Positions 1-8,419 of a DNA stretch of 58,134 bases are shown here, piece after piece. The notes under the pieces are model-generated. The model did not search any database, was not told where the DNA came from, and saw nothing but the letters and a program-made list of their open reading frames with translations. The stretch lies in the NCBI GenBank assembly GCA_964501335.1, contig CAZCTC010000049.1, positions 1-58,134 of the forward strand, read 5' to 3'. Source of the DNA: CAZCTC01 sp964501335. GTDB taxonomy: Bacteria > Chloroflexota > Anaerolineae > B4-G1 > SLSP01. Numbering within the stretch: the first letter of the stretch is position 1; every line of letters begins with the position of its first letter. Made by a program: the position numbers and the translations under genes.

Positions 1-50
1 CCCCAAAGGGGCGACCTCAAGGTAGCCTGGGGTGAAGCCCCAGGAAACCC
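1..50. repeat. GC-rich interspersed repeat fragment at window edge
   Basis: Two nested short palindromes are visible: CCCC-AAA-GGGG at 1-11, and CCTGGGG (26-32) pairing with CCCCAGG (38-44) around a TGAAG loop. From memory, this block (GGGGCGAC, then AGCC, then GGGG-loop-CCCC) resembles an intergenic repeat seen in many environmental bacterial genomes. I cannot verify that here, and the left edge may be cut by the window. Confidence 0.4.
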
Positions 51-194
51 CGTCGGACAAACCATTTTCATCCTTCGGGGTGCCGCCCCCGGCATGGCGT
101 TCTGTCCTGAAAATAGGCTTCGCCGGCCCTCTATCCCCCCTACCCCCCTTTCCCCCAAAGACGCAGATGGGAGAAAAGGGGGAATTTGTTTTTT

Positions 195-230
195 GGGAAT
201 TTGCACGCCTCAGAAGGCGTGCAAATTCCC
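195..230. repeat. Hairpin family member H1, CAGA loop
   Basis: A perfect 16-bp stem (195-210 with 215-230) closes on CAGA (211-214). The lower stem is GGGAATTTGC, so the 5' arm is T-containing and the 3' arm is A-containing. That is the reverse of an intrinsic terminator. It lies about 155 nt beyond the canonical terminator of the LAL gene. Confidence 0.85.
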
Positions 231-248
231 CCAGCCAACAGATCATTA

Positions 249-269
249 CGTTTTACGTTTCACGTTTTA
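249..269 (+). repeat. CGTTTCA-type heptamer tract (3 units)
   Basis: Three consecutive 7-nt units read CGTTTTA, CGTTTCA, CGTTTTA. The same units recur at 45891-45925 and 56133-56139. The tract resembles the short tandemly repeated heptamers (STRRs) described in cyanobacterial intergenic DNA. Confidence 0.75.
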
Positions 270-385
270 GATAAGGTGCCGCTCCCGGCATACGCTTCTC
301 TTCGGATCTCAGGATACCGGCAAAGGGGATGTACTGTCGTCCCTCTGGAGAAACAATCGAGGGTACATCAGGGGATGCAATAAAA

Positions 386-417
386 AACCGTCAGGAGCAC
401 CTTTGCTCCTGACGGTT
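386..417 (-). terminator. Intrinsic terminator of the LAL regulator gene
   Basis: A perfect 14-bp stem (386-399 with 404-417) has a 4-nt loop. On the minus strand a run of T (positions 387-382) follows immediately. It begins 19 nt after the stop codon of the 437-3085 gene, the textbook rho-independent arrangement. Confidence 0.9.
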
Positions 418-436
418 CTCTCCGGGTTTCCTACGC

Positions 437-3085
437 TCAGATCAACTTCAAATTTCGGGCCTTCGCCACAGCCTCCGTACGACTGCCCACCTCCAGCTTC
501 CCATAAATATGATTGATATGCCGCTTCACGGTGCCCACACTGATAAACAACCGTTGCGCAATCTCAGGGTTGGAAAGCCCGGCCGCAACCAGCATCAGCA
601 CCTCCAGCTCGCGTTCGCTTAACGGATCGACCAGAGCCTGCGACGCCGCTACCGGATGCAGACACGCCACCCCTGCCGCCGCCAGCAATTGATCGACAAA
701 CTCAGGCGCTGCCGCCCGGACTTCCGGTAACAACGCAATCAACCGGGGATCCTCATCCAGAAAAGCCCGGATGTATCCTTCCGGAGCCGCGATTTGCACC
801 GCCTCCGTTAACAATCCCCGCGCGCCGGCTCGATCGCCGGACCGCTCCGCCGCCAACGCCTGCAAAATCCGGGTCGTCAACAACCATCGACCAATTCCAT
901 GCTCCTTCATAAAAGCCGCCAGCTCAACCAGCCGGGACTGCGCCTCGGCAATTCGCCCCTGCAACAACCATAATCGACAACAGAGCAACTGTCGCGGCAA
1001 ACTGTCGGTCTCTTGCCGACACTCCGAAATCAGCCCCAGGCTCCCTCCCCAACGCAACACCGATTCCAGCTCTTCATACTGCAAACGGATATTGGCCTCA
1101 TCAACCAGACACCAGTTGGCATCTGTATAACCAGCCTGCTGAGCAATCCGAAAAGCCGCCCGTAGTGCCGCCAGCGCCGCCGTCGTCTGACCCAACGCAT
1201 GCCAGGTCGGCGCCGCCAGCGCCCGGGAAAAAATACGATCGTGCTCCCACAATCGCCCCATGGCCGTAATAGCTCGCCGGTGATACTCATTGGAAAGCTC
1301 CAATTCATTGGATTCATAAAAGAAAGTACCCAACCGGCTGTACATAAAATCACCGGCCATCGAAAAAGAATGCGGGCCCTCACGGATCCGCTCGATCACT
1401 TCCCAACATAACGCCACAGCTTCCCGACGACGCCCCAATTCATTGAGTACCAGCCCCAACGACATCTCCACCATCATCGTAAAAATCGTATCGCCCAAAA
1501 CTCGCCCCACCTGCCGCGCCTGCCGAAAAGTCTCCAGGGCTTCAACCAGATGGTTCATCCGCTCTTGAGCCTCTGCCTGCGCCCATAAAGCCATCGTCAT
1601 CCAGCTGGAAGGTTTTCCGGCCAGCCGCTGCATCGCCTCCCCGGTCGCCAAAGCCACCGCCGTATAATTCCGACGGCTCAAATCCAAAAAGCTGCGTAAC
1701 ACCCACCACCGCCCCCACGACTCCGCTTCCGGCTGCCCCACCAGAGCCAGCTTTGCCGCGGCAACATACGCCTCGGCCGCCACCTGATCCCCCGTAAAGG
1801 CCAGAATCCAGCCACGATAAAGCAACAATTCCCCTTCTGACTGCACCACAGCCTCCGGCAACCTATCCAACCAACGAGAAACCGTCATCATTCCCCCACC
1901 CAACACCACCGCTTCCACATTCACCAGAATCAACCGCACCGCCGCATCCCACCGCCCGCTCAACCCGGCTGCAATCAACGCCTGCTCGACGGCCTGATTG
2001 ACCAGACCGGAATTTTCATACCATAATGCCGCCCGGCCGTGCAAAATCTGCCGCTCCGCCTCCGGTAAAGCCGTGCGCAAAAATTCAGCAAAAAGGGCAT
2101 GATATCGATACCACTCTCGCCGATGATCCAACGGAATCAGAAATAGATTGGCCCCTTCCAATCGCTCCAACATCCGCTGGCCGTTGTCCCATCCCGTCAA
2201 AGCATCACACAACGAACCGCTCAGACAATCCAGAATTGAAGTACGGTAAAGAAAATCACGCACATCCTCCGGTTGTCGATCCAACACCTCCGTAATCAGA
2301 TAATCCATCACATAGCGATCGCTGCCGGTAAAAGTCGTAATAAAGCGCTCCGCATCGTGTGGATTTTCCTGCAAAGCCAGCGCCGCCAGCTGCAACCCGG
2401 CAATCCAGCCCTCCGTCCGTCCCGCCAGGGCCGCCACCGCCTCCGTCGATAACTGAACGCCCATAGTCTGCTGCAAAAAAACGGCCGCCTCTTCCTCAGT
2501 AAAGCGCAAATCTCGCTGGCGGAGCTCCACCACCTGTCCCCGCGCCCGCAACTGCGGCCACGGCAACGGAGGATCTTCCCGGGTAAGAATCGCCAATCGC
2601 AACAAAGCCGGTTGACGTTCCACAATAAATCGTAGAATCTGATGGACCGCCGTCGCGGTAATCAAGTGATAATCATCCAGCACCAAAAGCACAGGCCGGG
2701 TCAACCTGTGTAAATCGTTGATCAACAACGTTGCGATTTCTTGAAAAGGCAACGGCTGCGCCGATTGCAACAACGGCGCAATCGCCTCTTCTAAAGAGTG
2801 ATCAACAACACCCAGCGCCGCAACCAGATAGGAGAAAAACTGAACCGGATCATTATCCCCTTCATCCACACTCAGCCATGCGCAGGAAAAGTCCTGCCCG
2901 TCCCGCTGATTCAACCAATCGGTTACAAGCGTCGTTTTGCCGAATCCGGCCGGAGCACAGACCAGCAACAATTTACAACCAGGACGCAATACCGCTTCCA
3001 GACGTTGAATGAGTCGGGAGCGGCCGGCCAGATCGGAGCGCGGCGTAGGGAGATAATACTTGGTACTGAGCAGAATCTTCTTCAT
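437..3085 (-). CDS. LuxR-family LAL (MalT-like) ATP-dependent transcriptional regulator
   Basis: Large ATP-binding LuxR-type (LAL/MalT/STAND) regulator of about 882 residues. The N-terminus LLSTKYYLPTPRSDLAGR is typical of MalT-like proteins. A Walker A (APAGFGKTT, about residues 44-52) is followed by a Walker B-like LLVLDDYHL near 135. A long helical TPR-like middle presumably senses a ligand or partner. The C-terminal LuxR HTH (LSERELEVLMLVAAGLSNPE, about 818 onward, then GTVKRHINHIYGKL) binds DNA. I chose the start at MKKILLS because the longer ORF begins in a degenerate intergenic repeat; an in-frame ATG at 3094 is an alternative. A promoter-like element ends only 7 nt upstream, so translation may be leaderless. 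It is monocistronic, with its own terminator. The inducer cannot be predicted. Confidence 0.93.
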   Translation of the reverse strand: MKKILLSTKYYLPTPRSDLAGRSRLIQRLEAVLRPGCKLLLVCAPAGFGKTTLVTDWLNQRDGQDFSCAWLSVDEGDNDPVQFFSYLVAALGVVDHSLEEAIAPLLQSAQPLPFQEIATLLINDLHRLTRPVLLVLDDYHLITATAVHQILRFIVERQPALLRLAILTREDPPLPWPQLRARGQVVELRQRDLRFTEEEAAVFLQQTMGVQLSTEAVAALAGRTEGWIAGLQLAALALQENPHDAERFITTFTGSDRYVMDYLITEVLDRQPEDVRDFLYRTSILDCLSGSLCDALTGWDNGQRMLERLEGANLFLIPLDHRREWYRYHALFAEFLRTALPEAERQILHGRAALWYENSGLVNQAVEQALIAAGLSGRWDAAVRLILVNVEAVVLGGGMMTVSRWLDRLPEAVVQSEGELLLYRGWILAFTGDQVAAEAYVAAAKLALVGQPEAESWGRWWVLRSFLDLSRRNYTAVALATGEAMQRLAGKPSSWMTMALWAQAEAQERMNHLVEALETFRQARQVGRVLGDTIFTMMVEMSLGLVLNELGRRREAVALCWEVIERIREGPHSFSMAGDFMYSRLGTFFYESNELELSNEYHRRAITAMGRLWEHDRIFSRALAAPTWHALGQTTAALAALRAAFRIAQQAGYTDANWCLVDEANIRLQYEELESVLRWGGSLGLISECRQETDSLPRQLLCCRLWLLQGRIAEAQSRLVELAAFMKEHGIGRWLLTTRILQALAAERSGDRAGARGLLTEAVQIAAPEGYIRAFLDEDPRLIALLPEVRAAAPEFVDQLLAAAGVACLHPVAASQALVDPLSERELEVLMLVAAGLSNPEIAQRLFISVGTVKRHINHIYGKLEVGSRTEAVAKARNLKLI

Positions 3086-3092
3086 GCCCCCC

Positions 3093-3120
3093 ATCTTATC
3101 ACGCTTACCGTTCCTTTCAA
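3093..3120 (-). promoter_or_regulatory. Candidate sigma70-like promoter of the LAL gene
   Basis: On the minus strand TTGAAA (3120-3115) and TAAGAT (3098-3093) are separated by 16 nt. The -10 ends 7 nt before ATG 3085, implying a leaderless or near-leaderless mRNA. It lies next to degraded repeat sequence, so chance occurrence is possible. Confidence 0.4.
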
Positions 3121-3175
3121 AAAACGCACTCCCCATCCAGTGCGTCGCTTCAGGCCGAACTAAAACCTTTCACAG
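3117..3175 (-). repeat. Degraded copy of dispersed repeat R (reverse orientation)
   Basis: The string CCCCATCCAGTGCGTCG, then AAAACCTTT and GAACGC, parallels the reverse copy at 26891-26942 (CCCCATCCAGCGCGTCG, AAAACCTTTTGCGGGACGC) with several substitutions. There is no perfect hairpin of the H family beside it. Confidence 0.4.
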
Positions 3176-3203
3176 AACGCCCAAACGCTCCCCGCCCCGG
3201 CAA

Positions 3204-3247
3204 AAAACAATTACGCGCACCCTGTAATGGGTGCGCGTAATTGTTTT
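3204..3247 (-). terminator. Intrinsic terminator of the subtilase gene
   Basis: A perfect 19-bp stem (3204-3222 with 3229-3247) has a 6-nt loop. Its arms are A-rich 5' and T-rich 3'. On the minus strand it runs into further T residues (3207-3202). It starts 22 nt after the stop at 3270. Confidence 0.9.
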
Positions 3248-3269
3248 AACAGTTAAAGCTCAAAAGCTC

Positions 3270-6200
3270 TTACTGAGCGGAATTCCGCACCACGATCGGC
3301 AGATAGAAGTAGAGAGACTGATACTGAGCGATGTCCAAAGCAATCGTCTTGATGTTCCCGGGATTCGCCGGATCGGTACCGAGATCGAAAACCCCATACC
3401 ACGGCACGGCAACTTCGGGCACACCAGCAACCTGCGGCGTGAACGGCATGGTCCACTTCGGGAAGGTGTAATTGACGTTCAACGTGAACTTGGTCCCCGG
3501 AGCGAGCGGAGCCGCCGGAGTGATCGAGAAGGTCGCATTGCCCAGATCGGCATTCGGGACCACCGCAGTCGACAGAACGACCCAGTCGCCCACCGTGTCG
3601 GTGACAGCAGCGTCGTAATTCAGGACCAGCACAAAGTAGGTACCGGTCGTCACCGAGGAGCCGCTCAGGCTGATATATTCCAACACGGCACCGGTAGCGG
3701 CCGACCCAACCAGGGTATCGGTCGATTCCAGCGTACCATTGCTGTTGGCATCCCGATAGACCCACATATCCAGGTCGTTCGAGGTGGAATCCAGAATCTC
3801 GGCGACCACCCGGACATCGGAAGCGCCGCTGACGGTGCGGGAAACATAGAAGGTGCCCGTCACAGTGTCGAAAGTATTATCAGGAGTCGGATCCTGAACC
3901 AGATAGCGCTCGACCACCGTACCGGAGACCAATCCGCGCAGACGCACCGTCGGCGTGGTGATGTTCATGGCAACCTGCAGATTAGGAATGCGGTACGTCC
4001 CCTTGTCCAGACGAACCACCCCGTAAGACAGCGAAGGCAGGTTAGAGAAAGCCGCCTTGGCCGCAACCGGGAAGTGCGCCGCCACGGTCGTCGTGGTATT
4101 CGGCGTTAACTGAACCTCACCGAAGGCCCAGCTTCCGACAGCCAGCGAACCCAGGTCGGCCGTAACGGTCACGACCTGCGTCTGCCCCGGCCCTAACACA
4201 AAGGACGCCGGCGCAATGGTCAACGACATGCCGGCCGAATTCGAAACCGAAGTCGTCCAGGTCACCGTGGTATTTTTCGTGCTCCGCACCACACGGGTCC
4301 AGGAGCAGTTCACGATACAGGATTCCTGGGCCAGGCTGGGCAGGTTGAGCTTGGAAGGATCGCCACCCAGGGCGGGATTGGCAGCCTCATAGTTGGCCTT
4401 GATTTCATTCAACACCAGGCCGGCCTTGGCTGCATAGCTGACGTAGGCGCGCCCGGAACCGCGATCGAACGGGGTGGCCGGAGTCACGCCGTCTTCCTTG
4501 ACCGGGTGGGTAGCGGAGCGCATAGCCGTGCTCATCAGAGCCGACTGAACTTCCGCAGGCGTCCAGTCGGGATGCAGCTGGACCAACAGAGCCGCAGCAC
4601 CGGCCACATGCGGAGAAGCCATCGAAGTACCGGAGTACATATCGAACTCAGGCTGACCACTCGGCGGATGCGCCGACTGAACAGCGGCCAGGATATCGGT
4701 CCCCGGAGCAATGATGTCGGGTTTGAGGATGTTGGGGTTGGAGGCCGGACCGCGGCTGCTGTCGCCGGACATCATATCACCCAAAGCGTCGCTGATCACC
4801 ACACTGGCGCCACGGATGGTAGCCGTCTGAATCGCGGTGTTCGTCAACCAGGCGCTGACCAGGGACGAGCTGGCATAGCTCAGATGAACGGCGGGCAGGT
4901 AATGATTGTCGCCCACCACATTTTGCGTGGCAGCCGTATTCAACAGAACCATACCACCGGCGCCGCCGGCCAGGACATTGGCGCCCTTATCCACGCGGGC
5001 ATTGACACCCCGATCGCAGGCCACGATCTTGCCGGTGAAAAGTCCCGTCTGGAAAGCAAAAAGACACTGCCGGGCTTCGTCATACGTGAGGGTCTTGGTA
5101 GCGCCCTGGTTATACCAGCCGGCATAAATGATCTGAGCAGGACCGTAAGCTGAAGTGGCCCCCTTACCGATCAAATCGGCCGGAGGATTCGTGCCGCCCG
5201 TCATATTGATCACGGCATTCTGCACGGCCCGGTTGTGAGTCGCATTGCCGACCGAAATGTACCAGGGAGCCGATTTGTTGGCCGTCGTGCTCTCCCCCGG
5301 CCCGGAGTTACCGGCCGAAGTGGAGACGAAAACCCCGGCCGCGCGCGCATTGAGCCAGGCGATTTCGGCCTGGCTGGTCCAGGGATTGACGGCCGAGGTG
5401 CCGCCGAAAGAGTAATTGACGACATCGACTTCGTCAACGATCGCCTGATTGATGGCGGCCAGGATCGAAGAACCCGGCGCCGATCCAGTACCCTGAACAC
5501 CTTCGATGTTGTAAGCAATGATGTTGGCATGCGGAGCCACACCGGAGATAGAGGCGAAAGTGTAGCTGTAAGTGCGCGCCACGTACGTCACGTTCGTCAG
5601 CACGTTGCCGGCAGAAGTGCTGCCAACATGGGAACCGTGCCCGTTATAGTCTTCGGGGGTGTCAGTATCACCACTCCAGACACCGATCAACTTGTCATTG
5701 CACATACCGAGGGTTTCGGTGTAGTGCGGGCTGTCAGGGGCACACCAACCATAATAGTGACCACGGGGATTGGTGACGGTATAACCGTCGCCACCGCGCA
5801 CCGCAAACGAAGGATGATCCGCATTGATGCCGGTATCGATAATACCGACAACCACGCCCTCACCCTTGGCGCTGACACCGGTAGCAGAACCATCCCAAAC
5901 ACCGGCGGCACCGATCCACTGAGGACCGGCATCGGTCTGCGCATATTCCACCCAGTCCTCAACCACATCCGCCACACCGGGCATGGACTTAAGTGAGGCA
6001 GCTTCTTCCGCCGTCAACTTGATGGCCATACCGTTGATGGAATATTGATAGTTGAAAACGACCTCAACCTTGCGCCCAAACTGGCGATTCAAGGAATTGA
6101 GCAACTTGGTTTGTTGGGTGACCAGATAATTCCGGTACGCCCGGCTGGCAGGGCTGTTGATGCTCCATTTAGAAGCCCCCGCAGTTTGCGGATTGGCAGC

Positions 6201-6374
6201 CGCCAACCCCGGAATTCCGCCCTGATAAGAAGGAACGGCCGGGTCATCCAAAACCACAATGTAAGTCTGTACTTTCGGGGGATTCTCTCCTGCCGCGCTT
6301 ACGGCCAGAGCCGGAATCATCAACCCCAAGGCCAGAGCCAAAGTCAATGCGATGATTAACCAACTGCGTTTCAT
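3270..6374 (-). CDS. Secreted subtilisin-like S8 serine protease
   Basis: Secreted subtilase of about 1034 residues, larger than minimal subtilisins. A signal peptide (MKRSWLIIALTLALALGL...) is followed by an I9-type prodomain (YIVVLDDP to LKSMPGVADVVED). The catalytic domain shows D180 in GIIDTG, H246 in NGHGSHV, the oxyanion N356 in STSAGNSG and S584 in GTSMASPHVAG. A PA-like insertion lies between the Asn and Ser motifs (about 400-530). The C-terminal part has beta-sandwich (Fn3-like/PPC-like) segments and ends YFYLPIVVRNSAQ, similar to the end of the protein at 44220-45581. The start at 6374 has AGGAG upstream; the longer ORF adds 32 residues before an obvious signal peptide. It is probably exported to degrade extracellular protein, and is transcribed alone. 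Confidence 0.95.
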   Translation of the reverse strand: MKRSWLIIALTLALALGLMIPALAVSAAGENPPKVQTYIVVLDDPAVPSYQGGIPGLAAANPQTAGASKWSINSPASRAYRNYLVTQQTKLLNSLNRQFGRKVEVVFNYQYSINGMAIKLTAEEAASLKSMPGVADVVEDWVEYAQTDAGPQWIGAAGVWDGSATGVSAKGEGVVVGIIDTGINADHPSFAVRGGDGYTVTNPRGHYYGWCAPDSPHYTETLGMCNDKLIGVWSGDTDTPEDYNGHGSHVGSTSAGNVLTNVTYVARTYSYTFASISGVAPHANIIAYNIEGVQGTGSAPGSSILAAINQAIVDEVDVVNYSFGGTSAVNPWTSQAEIAWLNARAAGVFVSTSAGNSGPGESTTANKSAPWYISVGNATHNRAVQNAVINMTGGTNPPADLIGKGATSAYGPAQIIYAGWYNQGATKTLTYDEARQCLFAFQTGLFTGKIVACDRGVNARVDKGANVLAGGAGGMVLLNTAATQNVVGDNHYLPAVHLSYASSSLVSAWLTNTAIQTATIRGASVVISDALGDMMSGDSSRGPASNPNILKPDIIAPGTDILAAVQSAHPPSGQPEFDMYSGTSMASPHVAGAAALLVQLHPDWTPAEVQSALMSTAMRSATHPVKEDGVTPATPFDRGSGRAYVSYAAKAGLVLNEIKANYEAANPALGGDPSKLNLPSLAQESCIVNCSWTRVVRSTKNTTVTWTTSVSNSAGMSLTIAPASFVLGPGQTQVVTVTADLGSLAVGSWAFGEVQLTPNTTTTVAAHFPVAAKAAFSNLPSLSYGVVRLDKGTYRIPNLQVAMNITTPTVRLRGLVSGTVVERYLVQDPTPDNTFDTVTGTFYVSRTVSGASDVRVVAEILDSTSNDLDMWVYRDANSNGTLESTDTLVGSAATGAVLEYISLSGSSVTTGTYFVLVLNYDAAVTDTVGDWVVLSTAVVPNADLGNATFSITPAAPLAPGTKFTLNVNYTFPKWTMPFTPQVAGVPEVAVPWYGVFDLGTDPANPGNIKTIALDIAQYQSLYFYLPIVVRNSAQ

Positions 6375-6824
6375 GCGATCTTTCTCCTCAAAAATATAGG
6401 GGTTCGTCGAAAAAACTTTACTCACTCTACTAAAACTCAACAGCACCTCCTCGTTATCCCTGAAAAACACCCGACTTATCCCCCGGGAAACTCTGTCCCG
6501 GATTTCCCAATTAACAGAAAATCTTACCCCAATTTAGGAATCCGTCAAATAACGCGATTTTCCCTAAAAGAGGGCCATGGCCCCCAATACCGCCAAATCA
6601 AAAAGCGCATTGCACCGGCCCAGAAACTAAGACTCTATCACCTTGTAGCGTCCCGCACCCGGCTATTTCCCCGGAAGGTACGCCGCGCAAAAAGGGAGGA
6701 GAGAGTTTTTTTGTTGATGTTTTCGTGCGCATCAGAATGCGCACGAAAACATCGCCCTTTCCAGAGACGCTCCGACACGCAGGCGGTCTACGTCCGCTGA
6801 ATTCTCAGCCTTTGGGATGCCGCC
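6375..6824. other. Intergenic region 6375-6824
   Basis: Between the subtilase start and the YifB stop. It contains the AGGAG site (about 6384-6388) and AT-rich leader of the subtilase, then a dispersed repeat with hairpin (6641-6752). No ORF here has a recognisable product. I found no convincing promoter hexamer pair for the subtilase. Confidence 0.5.
6641..6752 (+). repeat. Dispersed repeat R, with hairpin H2 at its 3' end
   Basis: The order is GCGTCCCGC, a variable middle, a purine stretch GGAGGAGAGAG, T7, GTTG, then the hairpin. H2 is a perfect 16-bp stem (6717-6732 with 6737-6752) with a CAGA loop and TTTTCG/CGAAAA in the lower stem. Related copies are at 26836-26945, 33804-33946, 49041-49144 and 57994-58134. 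The hairpin lies 73 nt beyond the YifB stop. Confidence 0.75.
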
Positions 6825-8351
6825 CTATTCAAAAACGCGAGCGCGATATTGTAAGGCTTCCGCCAGATGCTGCGCCTCAATCGCCTGACTCTCCGCCAGA
6901 TCCGCAATCGTCCGCGCTACCTTCAACACCCGATGATACCCCCGCGCGCTCAAATGCATCTGCCGCACCGCCGTCCGCATCAATACCTGGCATTCTTCAT
7001 TTAAAACACAAAATCGTCGAATCTCCGCCGGTCCCATATCTGAATTACAGACCAGCGGCGTTCCAACCAACCGGGCCCGCTCCCGCCGCCGCGCCGCCTC
7101 AATCCGGGCCCGAATCGCCGCCGTCGACTCCCCCGGCATCGCCCGGGTCAATTTCTCAAACGGCACCCGCGGCACCTCTATATGCAAATCAATCCGATCC
7201 AACAAGGGTCCTGAAATCCGTTTACGATACCGCTCAATGCTCCCCGCCGAACAGGAACACTGCCGTTCGGGATCACCCGCATAGCCGCAGGGACAGGGAT
7301 TCATCGCCGCCAGCAAGGTAAAAGCTGCCGGAAAAGTCAGACTTCCCTGAGCCCGGCTGATGGTGACGATCTTGTCTTCCAATGGTTGCCGCATCACTTC
7401 CAGCACCCGCCCATTAAACTCCGGCAACTCATCGAGAAACAACACCCCCCGATGAGCCAGACTGATCTCTCCCGGCCGCGGCCAATGCCCCCCCCCCACC
7501 AGGCCGGCATTGCTGATCGTGTGATGCGGTGCCCGAAAGGGTCGATGCTGAATTAAGGGCAGATCTGAAGGCAATTGATCGGCAACACTGTAAATCCGGG
7601 TAATCTCCAGAGCCTCTTCCAAAGCCAGTTCCGGCAAAATCCCCGGCAAAGCTCGAGCCATCAAAGTCTTCCCCGACCCCGGCGGCCCCACCATCATCAA
7701 ATTATGCCCTCCGGCGGCCGCGACTTCAAGCGCCCGTTTGGCATGTTCCTGCCCTTGAATCTCAGAAAAATCGACTACAGGAGGGGGCGGTTGAGTCAAC
7801 ATCGCCAAAGAAATATCGAGTGGAGTAATTCTTGTATGGCCGCGTAAATGGGCTACCAGCTCTTCCAGAGAAGCCACCGGATAAACCGGCACCCCGGGTA
7901 TCAACGCCGCTTCAGGGGCATCCATCGCAGGAACATAGAGGGCCGAAATATTGTCATGGCGGGCCATATCCGCCACCGAGAGCACACCCCGCACATGACG
8001 CAACGAACCATCCAGGGAAAGCTCCCCCACCGTCAACGCACCTTCCAGCACCTCAGCTGCAAGTTGGGAACTGGCCACCAGAATGCCCAGCGCCATGGGC
8101 AAATCATAAGCCGGTCCCTCTTTGCGCAGATCAGCCGGGGCCAGATTGATGGTCACCCGCTGGCTGGCTGGAAAATAAAGTCCGCTGTTACGAATCGCGG
8201 AACGCACCCGATCACTGCTCTCCCTCACTGCGGCATCGGGCAGCCCCACGATCGTCAATACCCCGGCCATGCCGGGACCGGTATCCACTTCAACTGCGAC
8301 CGGCTGGGCATCCAGCCCTAAGACTGCAGCGCTTCCAATTTTCGCCAGCAC
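6825..8351 (-). CDS. YifB/ComM-type Mg-chelatase-like AAA+ ATPase
   Basis: YifB family protein of about 508 residues, the normal length. The N-terminal ChlI-like domain begins LAKIGSAAVLGLDAQPVAVE and includes GLPDAAVRESSDRVRSA. The AAA+ domain has Walker A VGPPGSGKTLMARALP and Walker B VLFLDELPEF, followed by a cysteine-rich segment (NPCPCGYAGDPERQCSC) and the C-terminal domain (SARGYHRVLKVARTIADL). Family members such as ComM act as branch-migration helicases in natural transformation. I chose the GTG start at 8351, which has GGAGGAG just upstream and restores the family N-terminus; the ATG at 8402 adds an unconserved extension without a ribosome site. It follows the PrsW gene by 68 nt. Confidence 0.93.
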   Translation of the reverse strand: MLAKIGSAAVLGLDAQPVAVEVDTGPGMAGVLTIVGLPDAAVRESSDRVRSAIRNSGLYFPASQRVTINLAPADLRKEGPAYDLPMALGILVASSQLAAEVLEGALTVGELSLDGSLRHVRGVLSVADMARHDNISALYVPAMDAPEAALIPGVPVYPVASLEELVAHLRGHTRITPLDISLAMLTQPPPPVVDFSEIQGQEHAKRALEVAAAGGHNLMMVGPPGSGKTLMARALPGILPELALEEALEITRIYSVADQLPSDLPLIQHRPFRAPHHTISNAGLVGGGHWPRPGEISLAHRGVLFLDELPEFNGRVLEVMRQPLEDKIVTISRAQGSLTFPAAFTLLAAMNPCPCGYAGDPERQCSCSAGSIERYRKRISGPLLDRIDLHIEVPRVPFEKLTRAMPGESTAAIRARIEAARRRERARLVGTPLVCNSDMGPAEIRRFCVLNEECQVLMRTAVRQMHLSARGYHRVLKVARTIADLAESQAIEAQHLAEALQYRARVFE

Positions 8352-8419
8352 TGTCTCCTCCGTTTCCAGGAAGACAGCGCGAGACTCGCGGCTGCCATGC
8401 AAACAGAAATGTTACGGCC

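Larger units (their letters stand above)
1..436. other. Intergenic region 1-436 without a credible gene
   Basis: The short ORFs here have no recognisable protein features and run through repeats. The stretch holds the GC-rich repeat (1-50), a partial repeat with a CCTGAAAATAGG string near 110-125, a pyrimidine-rich tract (130-160), hairpin 195-230, three heptamers (249-269) and the terminator of the downstream minus-strand gene (386-417). Confidence 0.6.

Noticed and set aside
8352..8402. Longer YifB start at ATG 8402
   Set aside because: No ribosome site, and the extension precedes the conserved family N-terminus, which begins exactly at the GTG with GGAGGAG upstream.
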